DNA of 64,000 bases from Burkholderiaceae bacterium (GTDB taxonomy: Bacteria > Pseudomonadota > Gammaproteobacteria > Burkholderiales > Burkholderiaceae_A): assembly GCA_004214155.1 (NCBI GenBank), contig SGYQ01000008.1, forward strand, positions 23,878 through 87,877, read 5' to 3'. Positions within the stretch are counted from its first letter, which is position 1. Each line of letters starts with the position of its first letter. Below the pieces are notes generated by a model. It saw only the letters and a program-made list of their open reading frames with translations. It had not been told where the DNA came from and ran no database searches. Both the position numbers and the translations under genes were made by a program. Shown piece after piece: positions 28,407-37,667 of this stretch.

Positions 28407-30593
28407 TTATGATTTTGATAATCTAGTGACCTTTGCTAAAGCGCTCACTTTTCTTATATTTCGGAGCACCTCTGCCAAATGTACTCTGTGAGAAATTTCT
28501 AAACCTATTTTAAGTGTGCAGAAAAACGAACCTTTATGGCGGTTGATTGATACATCAACTATGTTGCTTTTTTTAATTGAAATCGCAGAGGCAATTTTTG
28601 CGAGCACCCCTGGAGATTCTTCTACTTCAAGTAGTAGGTAGCAGATAAACTGCTTGCCATTTATTTCCTCCCAGAGAATATCGGTCCACCTTGCAGGGTC
28701 ATTAATTCTTTGCTTAATAGAAGCAGTACAAGTTTTTCTGTGTACTAATAACCCTTTGCCTCCGGACAGGAAGCCATGAGCGGGATCGCCCGGTATCGGA
28801 AAACAGCAAACTGCATAATTCACAGCAGGACCCTCGGTTCCATTAATAGATATTGATTTGGAAGCGTCTGTTAGATGTTGCATGGAAAGCTCAATTTTTT
28901 GTTTTACATCAGACGAAAATGCTGCGGGCAAGGATTTGGATTTTAGAATTATCAAAACTCTCTGTGCCACAGCTTCAGCGTAAAGATAACCTAATCCCAC
29001 TTTTTCAAAAAGTTCATCTCGGTTGTTTAAGTTTATTTCAGTAAACAACGATTCCCAGGGAATATCTTTCTCAAAATCTATTTTTTCGTTTAATGCTTCA
29101 ATCGCATGAAGCATAAGTTTCTTTCCAAAGGTAATCACTTGCTCGCGAGTCTCTTTTTTTAAAGTATTTCTTATCGTGGCGCGAGCTTTCGAAGTCCGAA
29201 CAAAATTAAGCCATGAGGGATCTGGCTTTGCATTAGGGTGTTGGAGAACTGATACAACATCCCCATTTTTTAGCTTTGTATCCAGAGGTACATTTTGATT
29301 GTTTATCTTAGCACCGATACATTTTTTTCCAATATCGCTATGGATGGAATAGGCAAAGTCGACTGGAGTCGAACCTCTTGGTAATTCAATGATTTCTCCT
29401 TGAGGAGTAAAAACGTAAATTACATCAGGAAACAAATCTATTTTTAAATAATCGATGAATTCTGAAGGGCCAGCCGTTTGTTTATGTACTGTAAGAAGCG
29501 ATTTCATCCATTCATGTGTCTTAAATTGCACCAGAGATGTATCTTTTTCTTTTTTCTTGTAGAGCCAATGAGATGCAATACCTACTTCTGCTAAGCTATG
29601 CATTTTCTCTGTTCTTATTTGTAACTCTAACGGAGTCCCATAAGGTCCCATAACAACCGTGTGTAATGATTGGTACCCATTCGATTTTGGTAATGCGATG
29701 TAATCCTTAAATCTTCCAGGTATAGGTTTAAATAGTTTGTGCAAAGCTCCAAGGCACAAGTAACATTCTGTTAAGGTCTTGACAATTATCCTGAATCCAT
29801 GAATATCAAAAACTTCCGCAAAACTAACTCGCTTTTCTTTCATTTTCAAGTAGATTGAATATAAGGATTTCTCTCTTCCAAAAACTTTACCCTTAACTCC
29901 AAAGCTAGGAACATGATCGATTATTTTTTTTTGCAATTCTGAGATGATTTCCCTCCTGTTTCCTCTAGCTTTCGAGATTGCCTCGTTAAGTACTTTGTAC
30001 CTTTTTGGATATAGATTTGCAAAACACAAATCTTCCAGTTTCCTGTAGACTTCATTAAATCCTAGTCGGTGGGCGATTGGAGCGAATATTTCGAGAGTTT
30101 CTTTGGAAATCCTTCTCTTTTTTGTCTTCGATAATGCACTTAAGGTTTGCATGTTGTGTAGCCTGTCGGCAAGCTTTATTAAAATCACTCTTGCATCTGC
30201 CGCCGTTGCCAATAACATTTTCCGGAAATTTTCTGCAGTTTTTTCTTCGAAACTTCTGTAAACCAGTTGGTCAACCTTTGATAGTCCATCAACAAGTTCA
30301 GCAACCTTATCACCATAAAGATTAGAAATACTATGCAGACTAGTTGAGGTATCTTCAACAGTATCATGCAAAAGTCCTGCTACTAACGCTTCTACATCGA
30401 GCCTCCAACCAGCACAAATAAGAGCAACATTTATTGGATGATTCGAGTAAGGCTCTCCTGTCTTTCGAAACTGCCCAACATGAGCACTTTCGCAAAAAGA
30501 AATTGCTTTTTTTAGTTTAGCTTTATCTGACCTAGATAAATAAAACGTCGATTTTATCAGCTTATCAGATATGGTTCTTTTGAATATAGGCAA
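28407..30593 (-). CDS. spoT: Bifunctional (p)ppGpp synthetase/hydrolase
   Basis: The 728-residue RelA/SpoT protein has an N-terminal HD hydrolase domain with an intact HD pair (His76-Asp77 in LLHDTVED), a synthetase domain with SNGYQSLHTV at about 310-320, a TGS domain near 395-455 and a C-terminal ACT domain near 650-725. It controls the stringent response. An intact HD site suggests hydrolase activity. It is the last gene of the minus-strand yicC-gmk-rpoZ-spoT block, starting 8 bases after rpoZ. Confidence 0.96.
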   Translation of the reverse strand: MPIFKRTISDKLIKSTFYLSRSDKAKLKKAISFCESAHVGQFRKTGEPYSNHPINVALICAGWRLDVEALVAGLLHDTVEDTSTSLHSISNLYGDKVAELVDGLSKVDQLVYRSFEEKTAENFRKMLLATAADARVILIKLADRLHNMQTLSALSKTKKRRISKETLEIFAPIAHRLGFNEVYRKLEDLCFANLYPKRYKVLNEAISKARGNRREIISELQKKIIDHVPSFGVKGKVFGREKSLYSIYLKMKEKRVSFAEVFDIHGFRIIVKTLTECYLCLGALHKLFKPIPGRFKDYIALPKSNGYQSLHTVVMGPYGTPLELQIRTEKMHSLAEVGIASHWLYKKKEKDTSLVQFKTHEWMKSLLTVHKQTAGPSEFIDYLKIDLFPDVIYVFTPQGEIIELPRGSTPVDFAYSIHSDIGKKCIGAKINNQNVPLDTKLKNGDVVSVLQHPNAKPDPSWLNFVRTSKARATIRNTLKKETREQVITFGKKLMLHAIEALNEKIDFEKDIPWESLFTEINLNNRDELFEKVGLGYLYAEAVAQRVLIILKSKSLPAAFSSDVKQKIELSMQHLTDASKSISINGTEGPAVNYAVCCFPIPGDPAHGFLSGGKGLLVHRKTCTASIKQRINDPARWTDILWEEINGKQFICYLLLEVEESPGVLAKIASAISIKKSNIVDVSINRHKGSFFCTLKIGLEISHRVHLAEVLRNIRKVSALAKVTRLSKS

Positions 30594-30601
30594 TTAAAAC
30601 C

Positions 30602-30805
30602 CTAAAGTGGAACCTTTCTGAGCATTTCAACACCTACATGACCACCCGCGATTTCTCGTAATGCTGCAACAGTCGGTTTGTCTTTGGTTTCGATTTTAGG
30701 AACTGAGCCTTGTGCTAATTGCCTGGCCCTATAGGTCGCAGACAGGGCTAGATCAAATCTATTTGGTATTTGTTCCAAGCAATCCTCTATTGTTATCCTA
30801 GCCAT
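30602..30805 (-). CDS. rpoZ: RNA polymerase omega subunit
   Basis: The 67-residue protein begins [19 protein letters not shown] and includes RARQL and [11 protein letters not shown], all conserved omega features. Omega stabilises the beta-prime subunit and forms part of a ppGpp site. GAGGA lies upstream of the ATG. It sits between gmk (16-base gap) and spoT, the usual order. Confidence 0.96.
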   Translation of the reverse strand: MARITIEDCLEQIPNRFDLALSATYRARQLAQGSVPKIETKDKPTVAALREIAGGHVGVEMLRKVPL

Positions 30806-30821
30806 TCTATGAATCCTCTTT

Positions 30822-31382
30822 TTATGAGCAGTTTATTATCCTGTAAAGTTCACTAACCGCAGTATCAAACTTGTCGTTTATAATAACATAATCAAAGTTG
30901 TCAGATTTTGCCATTTCTTCTGTTGCAGCTGCCAGCCTCTCTGCGATCACACTGACTTTATCTTGTCCCCTTTTTTGAAGCCTCTCCTTCAAAATCTCGA
31001 GTGATGGAGGTACAACAAAAATCAAAGTGAGCCTACCTTTAGTATATCGCTGTTTGATCTGTAAGGCACCTTGCCAATCAATTTCTAAAAGAACTTTTTC
31101 CCCTCTATTTATACTATTTTTGACAAGTGTTGCGGAAGTCCCATAAAAATTTCCATATACATAAGCCCATTCTAAAAACTCATTGTTATTTATTTGTTTG
31201 TCGAAATCTTCTTTTTTTACAAAAAAATAGTCTTTGCCATTTACCTCACTAGCGCGGGGTTCTCTGGTGGTCGTTGATACTGAAAGTCTAATAGAAGGAT
31301 CTTTTTCTATTAGAGCTTTTACTAAACTTGTTTTCCCGGTTCCTGATGGAGCGGAGATAACGTACAAATGCCCAGTGTTCAT
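30822..31382 (-). CDS. gmk: Guanylate kinase (short C-terminus)
   Basis: The 186-residue guanylate kinase has a P-loop [11 protein letters not shown] at about 9-19, STTTREPR and the FDYVIIND segment. It phosphorylates GMP to GDP. Most bacterial Gmk proteins run to about 205 residues; this one stops soon after ELYRII, so the last helix is shorter. The other frames beyond the stop do not restore a clear family tail, so this looks like a natural short form. It lies between yicC and rpoZ. Confidence 0.94.
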   Translation of the reverse strand: MNTGHLYVISAPSGTGKTSLVKALIEKDPSIRLSVSTTTREPRASEVNGKDYFFVKKEDFDKQINNNEFLEWAYVYGNFYGTSATLVKNSINRGEKVLLEIDWQGALQIKQRYTKGRLTLIFVVPPSLEILKERLQKRGQDKVSVIAERLAAATEEMAKSDNFDYVIINDKFDTAVSELYRIINCS

Positions 31383-31394
31383 GATATTTAATAC

Positions 31395-32351
31395 TTATTG
31401 AAGATTTTGTACCTGTTCTCTGATCTGCTCGATATACATTCTCAAATCTAACGAGATCATACTCAGGTCTTGATTAAACGCTTTTGCACCGATAGTATTT
31501 GCCTCCCTGTGTAGTTCCTGCGCAAGAAAATCTAACCTTTTCCCTTTTAGAACACGATCGTTATCCAATACGTCTCTTAGTTCGCGAATATGAGATTTTA
31601 TTCTCTCCAATTCCTCTGATATGTCTACTTTCATAGCATTCATGGAGGCTTCTAAGCGAATTCTTTCATGAATAGCCTTAACGAGATCACTACTCGAGTT
31701 TTGCCTGGCAGTTTTTGAGCCTTCTTTTTGTTCAGCGCTTATTATTTTTTCAATATTAGTTTCCTTAAATGCCTCTGATAAACGACCAGAAATTTTCTTT
31801 AACATTGCATCCGATGCTAAAGGCGCGATCTTATCAGCTTTTTTTATCAAGGACTCCATTTGATTAGTACAGTTTCTTATTTGCTTGACCAGCTGCAAAC
31901 CTTCTCGTTTTGTAAAGCTATCGAATTCTTTTGAAGCAGATTCACATATGTCCAGTAACTCCTGTTCGTTAATATTTTCGAATATAAAGTTATCTTGGAT
32001 AACTCCAGGCCATTTTAAAATATCGTTTATTCCTAATTTTTCAACACCTCCGGATGATAGTAATATCGCATTTTGCAAAGCGATAATTTCGTCAACCTTT
32101 TGTTTATTTATTTTTAAATCATATTTACCATTTTTTAAAGGTTGAAAGGTTAGTCGGACTTCAATTTTTCCTCTAAAAGCATATTTTGAGACAATTTCTC
32201 TAATCTTATACTCTATGTTTTTTAACTGGTCTGGAAGTTTGATAGTAATATCAAGAAACCTGTTATTAGTAGACCGAATTTCTGCTACAATTAGCCCGAA
32301 TTCGTTAGAGCATGAAACCTCCCCAAAACCAGTCATACTTTTGGCAGTCAT
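31395..32351 (-). CDS. yicC: YicC family endoribonuclease
   Basis: The 318-residue YicC protein has KSMTGFGEVS at the N-terminus, EIRSTNNRFLD and a C-terminal RLDFLAQELHREANTIGAK. YicC-type proteins are cytoplasmic endoribonucleases linked to small-RNA turnover in E. coli. It is somewhat longer than the usual 290 residues because of the central helical region. It leads the minus-strand gmk-rpoZ-spoT block and diverges from rph by 23 bases. Confidence 0.94.
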   Translation of the reverse strand: MTAKSMTGFGEVSCSNEFGLIVAEIRSTNNRFLDITIKLPDQLKNIEYKIREIVSKYAFRGKIEVRLTFQPLKNGKYDLKINKQKVDEIIALQNAILLSSGGVEKLGINDILKWPGVIQDNFIFENINEQELLDICESASKEFDSFTKREGLQLVKQIRNCTNQMESLIKKADKIAPLASDAMLKKISGRLSEAFKETNIEKIISAEQKEGSKTARQNSSSDLVKAIHERIRLEASMNAMKVDISEELERIKSHIRELRDVLDNDRVLKGKRLDFLAQELHREANTIGAKAFNQDLSMISLDLRMYIEQIREQVQNLQ

Positions 32352-32374
32352 ATCTTATACATTAATTAAATATC

Positions 32375-33136
32375 ATGAATGATTATAAAAGGAAAAATGA
32401 CAGATTAGTTGATCAAATTAGGGAGGTTAGTCTGGAGCGCGATTTCGTGTCCAATAGTGATGGCTCGGTACTTATTTCTCAAGGCAATACCCGGGTATTA
32501 TGCACGGCTAATATAGAAAATAAGTGTCCCTCATGGTTAAAAGGGACCGACAGAGGTTGGATTACAGCTGAATATTCCATGCTGCCGGGCAGTACAAATA
32601 ATCGAACCAATAGGGAGGCTGTAAAAGGGAAACAGTCGGGGCGGACATTGGAAATACAAAGGCTTATTGGAAGGACTTTAAGGTCGTCATTGGATTTGTC
32701 TTTTATTCGGGAGAAAACCGTAATTATTGACTGCGATGTAATTCACGCAGATGGAGGCACACGTTGTGCCTCAATTACAGGAAGCTGGTTAGCATTATTT
32801 GATGCATTGAATAAAGAGAATAATTTTTTAGATGAGAAAAATTTGAACTTAATTAAAAGGGTGGCCGCTATTTCTGTGGGTTATATCGGAGAAAGACTAA
32901 TGTTGGATCTTGATTACGATGAAGACGCTGGTTGTGGTATTGATTTAAATGTTGTCATGCAGCCTGGTTTGAATATAGTTGAAATTCAGGGAACAGCGGA
33001 GCGCAGGACATTTAGTAAGAGCGAACTAATTGAGATGACAACCCTCGCAGAGAAAGGAATAGGAGTGCTCTTTGAGATGCAAAAAATCATGGCCCAACAC
33101 ATATCTCTCAAAAGGTTGGCGAGTTGTGATATCTAG
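32375..33136 (+). CDS. rph: Ribonuclease PH
   Basis: The 253-residue phosphorolytic 3' exoribonuclease shows GNTRVLCTA-type ends, GWITAEYSMLPGST, the phosphate-binding GRTLEIQRLIGR and DCDVIHADGGTR. RNase PH trims tRNA 3' ends. It diverges from yicC and leads rph-rdgB-hemW; the rdgB start lies within its last codons. Confidence 0.96.
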   Translation: MNDYKRKNDRLVDQIREVSLERDFVSNSDGSVLISQGNTRVLCTANIENKCPSWLKGTDRGWITAEYSMLPGSTNNRTNREAVKGKQSGRTLEIQRLIGRTLRSSLDLSFIREKTVIIDCDVIHADGGTRCASITGSWLALFDALNKENNFLDEKNLNLIKRVAAISVGYIGERLMLDLDYDEDAGCGIDLNVVMQPGLNIVEIQGTAERRTFSKSELIEMTTLAEKGIGVLFEMQKIMAQHISLKRLASCDI

Positions 33137-33746
33137 ATGGATGATAGCAACAAATAATGAGGGAAAATTTATAGAATTTGAAAAATTTTTCGAGGGCAAG
33201 GCCTCGCTAGAATCGTTTAAATCCATCGGAAAAAAATCTCCAAAGGAGCCACATAAGACTTTTCTCGAAAACGCTTTAGAAAAGGCAAGACATGCGAGTT
33301 TGATTACCAGCTTACCGTCAATTGCAGACGACTCCGGTTTAGTGGTAGATTATCTCGGAGGTTTACCGGGGGTGAGATCAGCTCGGTTCGCAAGTGTTTC
33401 CTCTGGGAAAAAGCGTCAGCAAGATGAAGAAAATATAAAAAAGCTACTTGAATGTATGAGACCAGCTAAGACCTTCGCCCAACGGCGTTGCAGATTTATA
33501 ACTATGATTGTGGCTTTGAAGAGCCATGATGATCCAGATCCGATAGTTTCTCGCGGTGTATGGGAGGGTGTAGTTGCATTTGAGCCAAAAGGGGAAAAGG
33601 GGTTTGGGTATGATCCCATTTTCTATTTGCCTGAAGAAAAAAAAACTGCTGGCCAATTATTGTTACATGAAAAAAATGAGGTCAGTCATAGAGGAAAAGC
33701 TTTAAAAAAAATTAGCGCAGAACTTTTTCTGAGGTTTGAAAAATAA
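33126..33746 (+). CDS. rdgB: XTP/dITP pyrophosphatase
   Basis: The Ham1-family nucleotide-cleansing enzyme has WMIATNNEGKFIEF at the N-terminus, ADDSGLVVDYLGG, PGVRSARFA and GFGYDPIFYLP. It hydrolyses non-canonical purine triphosphates such as ITP. GTG at 33126 gives MISRWMIATNN and has AAAGG 10 bases upstream; ATG at 33141 is the main alternative. It overlaps rph by 11 bases. An insertion of about eight residues (SSGKKRQQDEEN) is the usual variable loop. Confidence 0.93.
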   Translation: MISRWMIATNNEGKFIEFEKFFEGKASLESFKSIGKKSPKEPHKTFLENALEKARHASLITSLPSIADDSGLVVDYLGGLPGVRSARFASVSSGKKRQQDEENIKKLLECMRPAKTFAQRRCRFITMIVALKSHDDPDPIVSRGVWEGVVAFEPKGEKGFGYDPIFYLPEEKKTAGQLLLHEKNEVSHRGKALKKISAELFLRFEK

Positions 33747-33750
33747 AAGA

Positions 33751-34926
33751 ATGTTTCGGGCTGAAGATATACCTTTGAGTCTTTATATCCATTTGCCGTG
33801 GTGCGATAAAAAGTGCCCTTATTGCGATTTTAACTCCCATTTGTTGCGAGATCAGAATCAGTTTGAGGAATATACGGGTGCTTTGATATCCCAGTTAAGG
33901 GGTTGGTCCGAACTTTTTAAAAATAGAAAAATAAAGACGGTATATTTTGGGGGAGGAACCCCAAACTTATTTCCGATCGATCTTGTAGAGACCTTATTTA
34001 AAGAGATCCATTTAGCAATGGATTTCGAGGAAGATTCGGAGATTTCTTTTGAGGTTAATCCTTTAAACATGCATCGTAATTCATCAATTGAAGAATATTT
34101 TTTTGGTTTAAATCATTTAGGCGTTAATAGAATATCCGTTGGAGCGCAGTCTTTCGATGACATATCTTTAAAAAAGATTGGTAGGACTCACAGTCCTGCA
34201 GAAATTGAGTTGTTTCTAATGGAGGTGTGCAAAATATTCACGAATGTGAATATAGATTTAATGTACGGTTTGCCAGGGCAAAATCAAATCAAAGTTAGAA
34301 AAGATATTGATACTTTAAAGACCTTCAATGTTACGCATACATCTTATTATCAGTTGACAATTGAACCAGGCACAATGTTTTATTCTAATGTGCCAAAATT
34401 ACCATCTGAAGATGTAATTTGGGATATGTACTCGCTAATAACGAATGAATTAGCGAGGAACGGATATTCGAGATATGAGGTATCAGCTTATTCCAAGGAT
34501 GGGATGCGTTGTCAGCACAATATGAATTATTGGGAGTTCGGCGATTACATTGGAATAGGGGCGGGTGCACACTCCAAGATAACAAAAAATAATTTAATGG
34601 AACGGCGAATTGTTATCTCTAACCCAGTTAATTATGTAGAAAAAGTTCAATCAAACAATCAATTTTTCAAAAAAACTAGCCATTTACCTGGAGCAGAGGT
34701 TTTGTTCGAATACATTTTAAATGCTAGTCGTCTAACAAAAGGTTTTGAAATCTTAGATTTCGAAAACAGAACTGGCTTAGAGTTTTCAAACGAGCAAGAA
34801 AAGTTTTGCCTAGCATCCGAAAAGGGGCTCATTGACATTACTTTGGATAAAGTAATACCCACAAAGCTGGGATTAAACTTTTTAAACAATTTGCAAGAAA
34901 TCTTTACTCCAATCAACAGCTATTAA
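33751..34926 (+). CDS. hemW: Radical SAM haem chaperone HemW
   Basis: The 391-residue protein (from ATG 33751) has the radical SAM motif CDKKCPYC near residue 18-25 followed by DFNSH, then VYFGGGTPN and INDLMYGLPGQ-type segments. The C-terminal HemN-like domain is complete. HemW binds haem and an iron-sulfur cluster and is distinct from the coproporphyrinogen oxidase HemN. It directly follows rdgB; a TTG at 33736 in the rdgB end is a less likely start. Confidence 0.93.
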   Translation: MFRAEDIPLSLYIHLPWCDKKCPYCDFNSHLLRDQNQFEEYTGALISQLRGWSELFKNRKIKTVYFGGGTPNLFPIDLVETLFKEIHLAMDFEEDSEISFEVNPLNMHRNSSIEEYFFGLNHLGVNRISVGAQSFDDISLKKIGRTHSPAEIELFLMEVCKIFTNVNIDLMYGLPGQNQIKVRKDIDTLKTFNVTHTSYYQLTIEPGTMFYSNVPKLPSEDVIWDMYSLITNELARNGYSRYEVSAYSKDGMRCQHNMNYWEFGDYIGIGAGAHSKITKNNLMERRIVISNPVNYVEKVQSNNQFFKKTSHLPGAEVLFEYILNASRLTKGFEILDFENRTGLEFSNEQEKFCLASEKGLIDITLDKVIPTKLGLNFLNNLQEIFTPINSY

Positions 34927-34956
34927 CGCACAAACTTGTAGATTTTTGATTGTTAA

Positions 34957-34983
34957 TAGTGCATTATGTTCTAATTTAGTGCA
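34957..34983. promoter_or_regulatory. Paired TGCACTA half-sites, candidate NtrC enhancer
   Basis: Read on the minus strand, TGCACTA occurs twice, 20 bases apart, about 75-100 bases upstream of the sigma-54 site. It resembles the left half of NtrC sites (TGCACY-N5-RGTGCA); the right halves are poor. The helical phasing, the position and the ntrC gene in the same operon make it a plausible enhancer. Confidence 0.4.
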
Positions 34984-35054
34984 ACTTGGTAACTTTTTAT
35001 TTATTTATTCTCTTTTAAGTATCTGAAATACCGAGTATTTTTTTTTTTTTTATT

Positions 35055-35070
35055 AGGCACGGATTTCGCA
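35055..35070 (+). promoter_or_regulatory. Sigma-54 promoter of glnA
   Basis: AGGCACGGATTTCGCA has GG and GC spaced by exactly 10 bases and matches the sigma-54 consensus TGGCACG-N4-TTGCA except at two positions. It lies about 43 bases before the glnA ATG, so transcription would begin near 35081. It sits just after a 14-T run (35038-35051). Together with GlnL/GlnG encoded downstream this is the classic nitrogen-regulated promoter layout. Confidence 0.8.
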
Positions 35071-35112
35071 CTATGTTGAACACTTATTATTAATTCGGAA
35101 TATGGAGAAATT

Positions 35113-36525
35113 ATGAATACCCCCAAAGATGTGATGAAAATGATGAATGACAATGATTGCAAGTTTGTAGATTTGCGATTCACAGACACTAAAGGTAAAG
35201 AACAGCATGTTTCTGTGCCTGCGTCAGCGTTTGAGGAGTCTAAGTTTGAAGATGGTCATCCTTTTGACGGATCGTCTATAGCAGGCTGGAAAGGTATCCA
35301 GGCCTCAGATATGTTGCTAATACCTGACCCGTCTACAGCGGTTATGGACCCATTTAGAGAGGAACAAACGCTTTTACTTACTTGTGATGTTATAGAGCCC
35401 TCTGACGGGAAAGGTTACGATAGGGACCCAAGGTCACTAGCTTTACGTGCCGAGAAATATATGCAATCAACTGGAATTGGAGATCAGGCTTTCTTTGGAC
35501 CGGAACCTGAGTTCTTTGTTTTTGACAGCGTAACGTGGAATACCAGCATGGGCGGAAGTTTTTACAAAATTAACTGTGAGGAGGCTTCTTGGTCGAGTGG
35601 GTTAGAGTTGGAACAAGGAAACCTCGCACATCGCCCAGCTGTAAAAGGAGGTTATTTTCCGGTGCCGCCGGTCGACTCTTTGCAAGATATAAGATCTGAG
35701 ATGTGCTTATTGCTAGAGCAATTAGGTATTCCTTGCGAGGTTCATCATCATGAGGTGGGTGGTTCTGGCCAATGTGAAATAGGAACGAAGTTTGCTCCTT
35801 TGACTCAACGGGCAGATTGGATTCAAAAGCTTAAATATGTAGTGCACAATGTGGCTGCTAGTTACGGAAAGACTGCAACTTTTATGCCTAAGCCTGTGGT
35901 TGATGATAATGGCTCAGGTATGCACGTACATCAATCTGTCTGGAAAGATGGAAATAATCTTTTTGCGGGGGAGGAATATGCTGGTTTATCAGAATTTGCG
36001 CTTTACTACATAGGGGGAATCATCAAGCATGCAAGAGCATTGAATGCATTTACGAATCCAAGCACGAACTCGTATAAGCGCCTGGTCCCTGGATTTGAGG
36101 CCCCTGTCAAGTTGGCATACTCTGCAAGAAATAGATCTGCATCAGTTAGAATACCGTATGTAGCAAACCCTAAGGGTAGACGAATCGAAGTGAGATTTGC
36201 CGATCCTTCTGCGAATCCTTACTTTGCCTTCGCTGCATTTCTGATGGCTGGGCTTGATGGGGTTCAAAATAAAATTCATCCTGGGGACCCTTTAGACAAA
36301 AACTTATACGATCTGCCACCTGAGGAAGATGCTCAAATTCCAACTATCTGTTCTTCGTTGGAACAAGCTCTGGAATCTCTGAATAATGATAAAGAATTTT
36401 TAATGAAAGGGGATGTTTTTAGCTCAGATATGATTGAGGCCTACATTGACTTAAAAATGGAAGATGTGACGAGACTGAGGATGACAACACATCCGGCGGA
36501 ATTCGATATGTATTATTCTGTATAA
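35113..36525 (+). CDS. glnA: Glutamine synthetase type I
   Basis: This 470-residue GSI has [10 protein letters not shown], the metal and ATP-site [11 protein letters not shown] and [16 protein letters not shown], and an adenylylation-site tyrosine (about Tyr399) in NLYDLPPEE. It assimilates ammonia with glutamate, and the tyrosine suggests control by GlnE. GGAG precedes the ATG. It is driven by a sigma-54 promoter and followed by the glnL-glnG two-component pair. Confidence 0.97.
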   Translation: MNTPKDVMKMMNDNDCKFVDLRFTDTKGKEQHVSVPASAFEESKFEDGHPFDGSSIAGWKGIQASDMLLIPDPSTAVMDPFREEQTLLLTCDVIEPSDGKGYDRDPRSLALRAEKYMQSTGIGDQAFFGPEPEFFVFDSVTWNTSMGGSFYKINCEEASWSSGLELEQGNLAHRPAVKGGYFPVPPVDSLQDIRSEMCLLLEQLGIPCEVHHHEVGGSGQCEIGTKFAPLTQRADWIQKLKYVVHNVAASYGKTATFMPKPVVDDNGSGMHVHQSVWKDGNNLFAGEEYAGLSEFALYYIGGIIKHARALNAFTNPSTNSYKRLVPGFEAPVKLAYSARNRSASVRIPYVANPKGRRIEVRFADPSANPYFAFAAFLMAGLDGVQNKIHPGDPLDKNLYDLPPEEDAQIPTICSSLEQALESLNNDKEFLMKGDVFSSDMIEAYIDLKMEDVTRLRMTTHPAEFDMYYSV

Positions 36526-36563
36526 AATGTCAAATCTTTACTCTGAGGATAAGGGCCGGAAAA

Positions 36564-37667
36564 GTGGGACAAGCTCAGCCATTTAGTCTTGTTAATTTCG
36601 ATATTGCGGATTTAATAACTGCCAGTATTCTTTGTCTTGACTCCTCCGGCCGAATTCTTTTTGCTAACAGTTCAGCGGAAAGCCTTTTTGGTTTGTCCAA
36701 AAGTCAGTTGGCTAGATTGAATGTGGAAGACTTGCTTAAGAGTTCAGAAAAATTTCGTGAATTTTGCAGTGCTAACGAGGAAGAATCATCACACATACAA
36801 ACCAAACTTGAATGGAATATAGCCCGAAGTAGAGATGCCAGGTTAGATACTATGATCACTCAAACGGGTATGTTGTATCCGTCATGTGTGGTTGAGTTGA
36901 GAACCGACTTAAGAAGTATAAAGATCAGTAAAGAGGAAAGGCGGGCTGACCTGGTTAAAGTCAATAAAATGATTTTAAAGAACTTAGGCCACGAAGTAAA
37001 AAACCCTTTGGGAGGCATAAGGGGAGCAGCCCAATTGTTAAAAGATGAATTGGTTGAAGATGAGCTAGTTGAGTACACAAATGTTATTATCAAAGAGGCT
37101 GATCGGCTTCGTGATCTCGTGGACAATATGCTTATATCTTCAAAACGGGCAATAAAATATGAGCAGGTAAATATCCATGAGTTAACGGAGAGGGTTAGAA
37201 CCCTTATCGAGTCGGAATATAAGCAAATTTCTATTATTTGTGATTACGATGTTAGTATTCCGGAATTGGAATGTGACGTAACTCAAATCGTTCAGGTGAT
37301 TTTAAACGTGTGCCGTAATGCAGCTGAAGCGCTACAAAGACATAATATAAAAAATCCGAAGATCACTTTAAAATCAAGAATAGCTAGGCAAAAGACTCTG
37401 AGACGTAAAAAACATACCCTAGCTGCTCTTTTAGAGATAAGAGATAATGGACCAGGAGTGCCTTACTCTATCCAAGATCAAATTTTTTATCCATTGGTCT
37501 CCAGTCATCCAAATGGGCATGGTATAGGACTAACTTTGGCTCAGGAAATTATCCATGCACACCATGGACTGATAGATTTTGAGAGCAGAGAGGGTTTAAC
37601 TATTTTTAGTATTCATATTCCTATAAGCAAATCAGAAAGTGTTAATGAATTCAGTATGGATAGTTGA
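36564..37667 (+). CDS. glnL: Nitrogen regulation sensor kinase NtrB
   Basis: The 367-residue protein has an N-terminal PAS domain (about 12-100), a dimerisation and phosphoacceptor helix with LGHEVKNPLGGIRG (His143) and an ATPase domain with NVCRNAAEAL, DNGPGVP and GHGIGLTLAQE. It has no membrane segment, as expected for cytoplasmic NtrB, which reads nitrogen status through PII. GTG at 36564 is the start. It overlaps glnG by about 23 bases. Confidence 0.94.
   Translation: MGQAQPFSLVNFDIADLITASILCLDSSGRILFANSSAESLFGLSKSQLARLNVEDLLKSSEKFREFCSANEEESSHIQTKLEWNIARSRDARLDTMITQTGMLYPSCVVELRTDLRSIKISKEERRADLVKVNKMILKNLGHEVKNPLGGIRGAAQLLKDELVEDELVEYTNVIIKEADRLRDLVDNMLISSKRAIKYEQVNIHELTERVRTLIESEYKQISIICDYDVSIPELECDVTQIVQVILNVCRNAAEALQRHNIKNPKITLKSRIARQKTLRRKKHTLAALLEIRDNGPGVPYSIQDQIFYPLVSSHPNGHGIGLTLAQEIIHAHHGLIDFESREGLTIFSIHIPISKSESVNEFSMDS

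Noticed and set aside
30805..30825. Frameshift at the gmk end
   Set aside because: Other frames after the stop do not give a recognisable Gmk tail, and the rpoZ ribosome-binding site begins there.
35038..35051. T14 run as a terminator for hemW
   Set aside because: No GC-rich hairpin precedes it, and it sits directly at the sigma-54 promoter.
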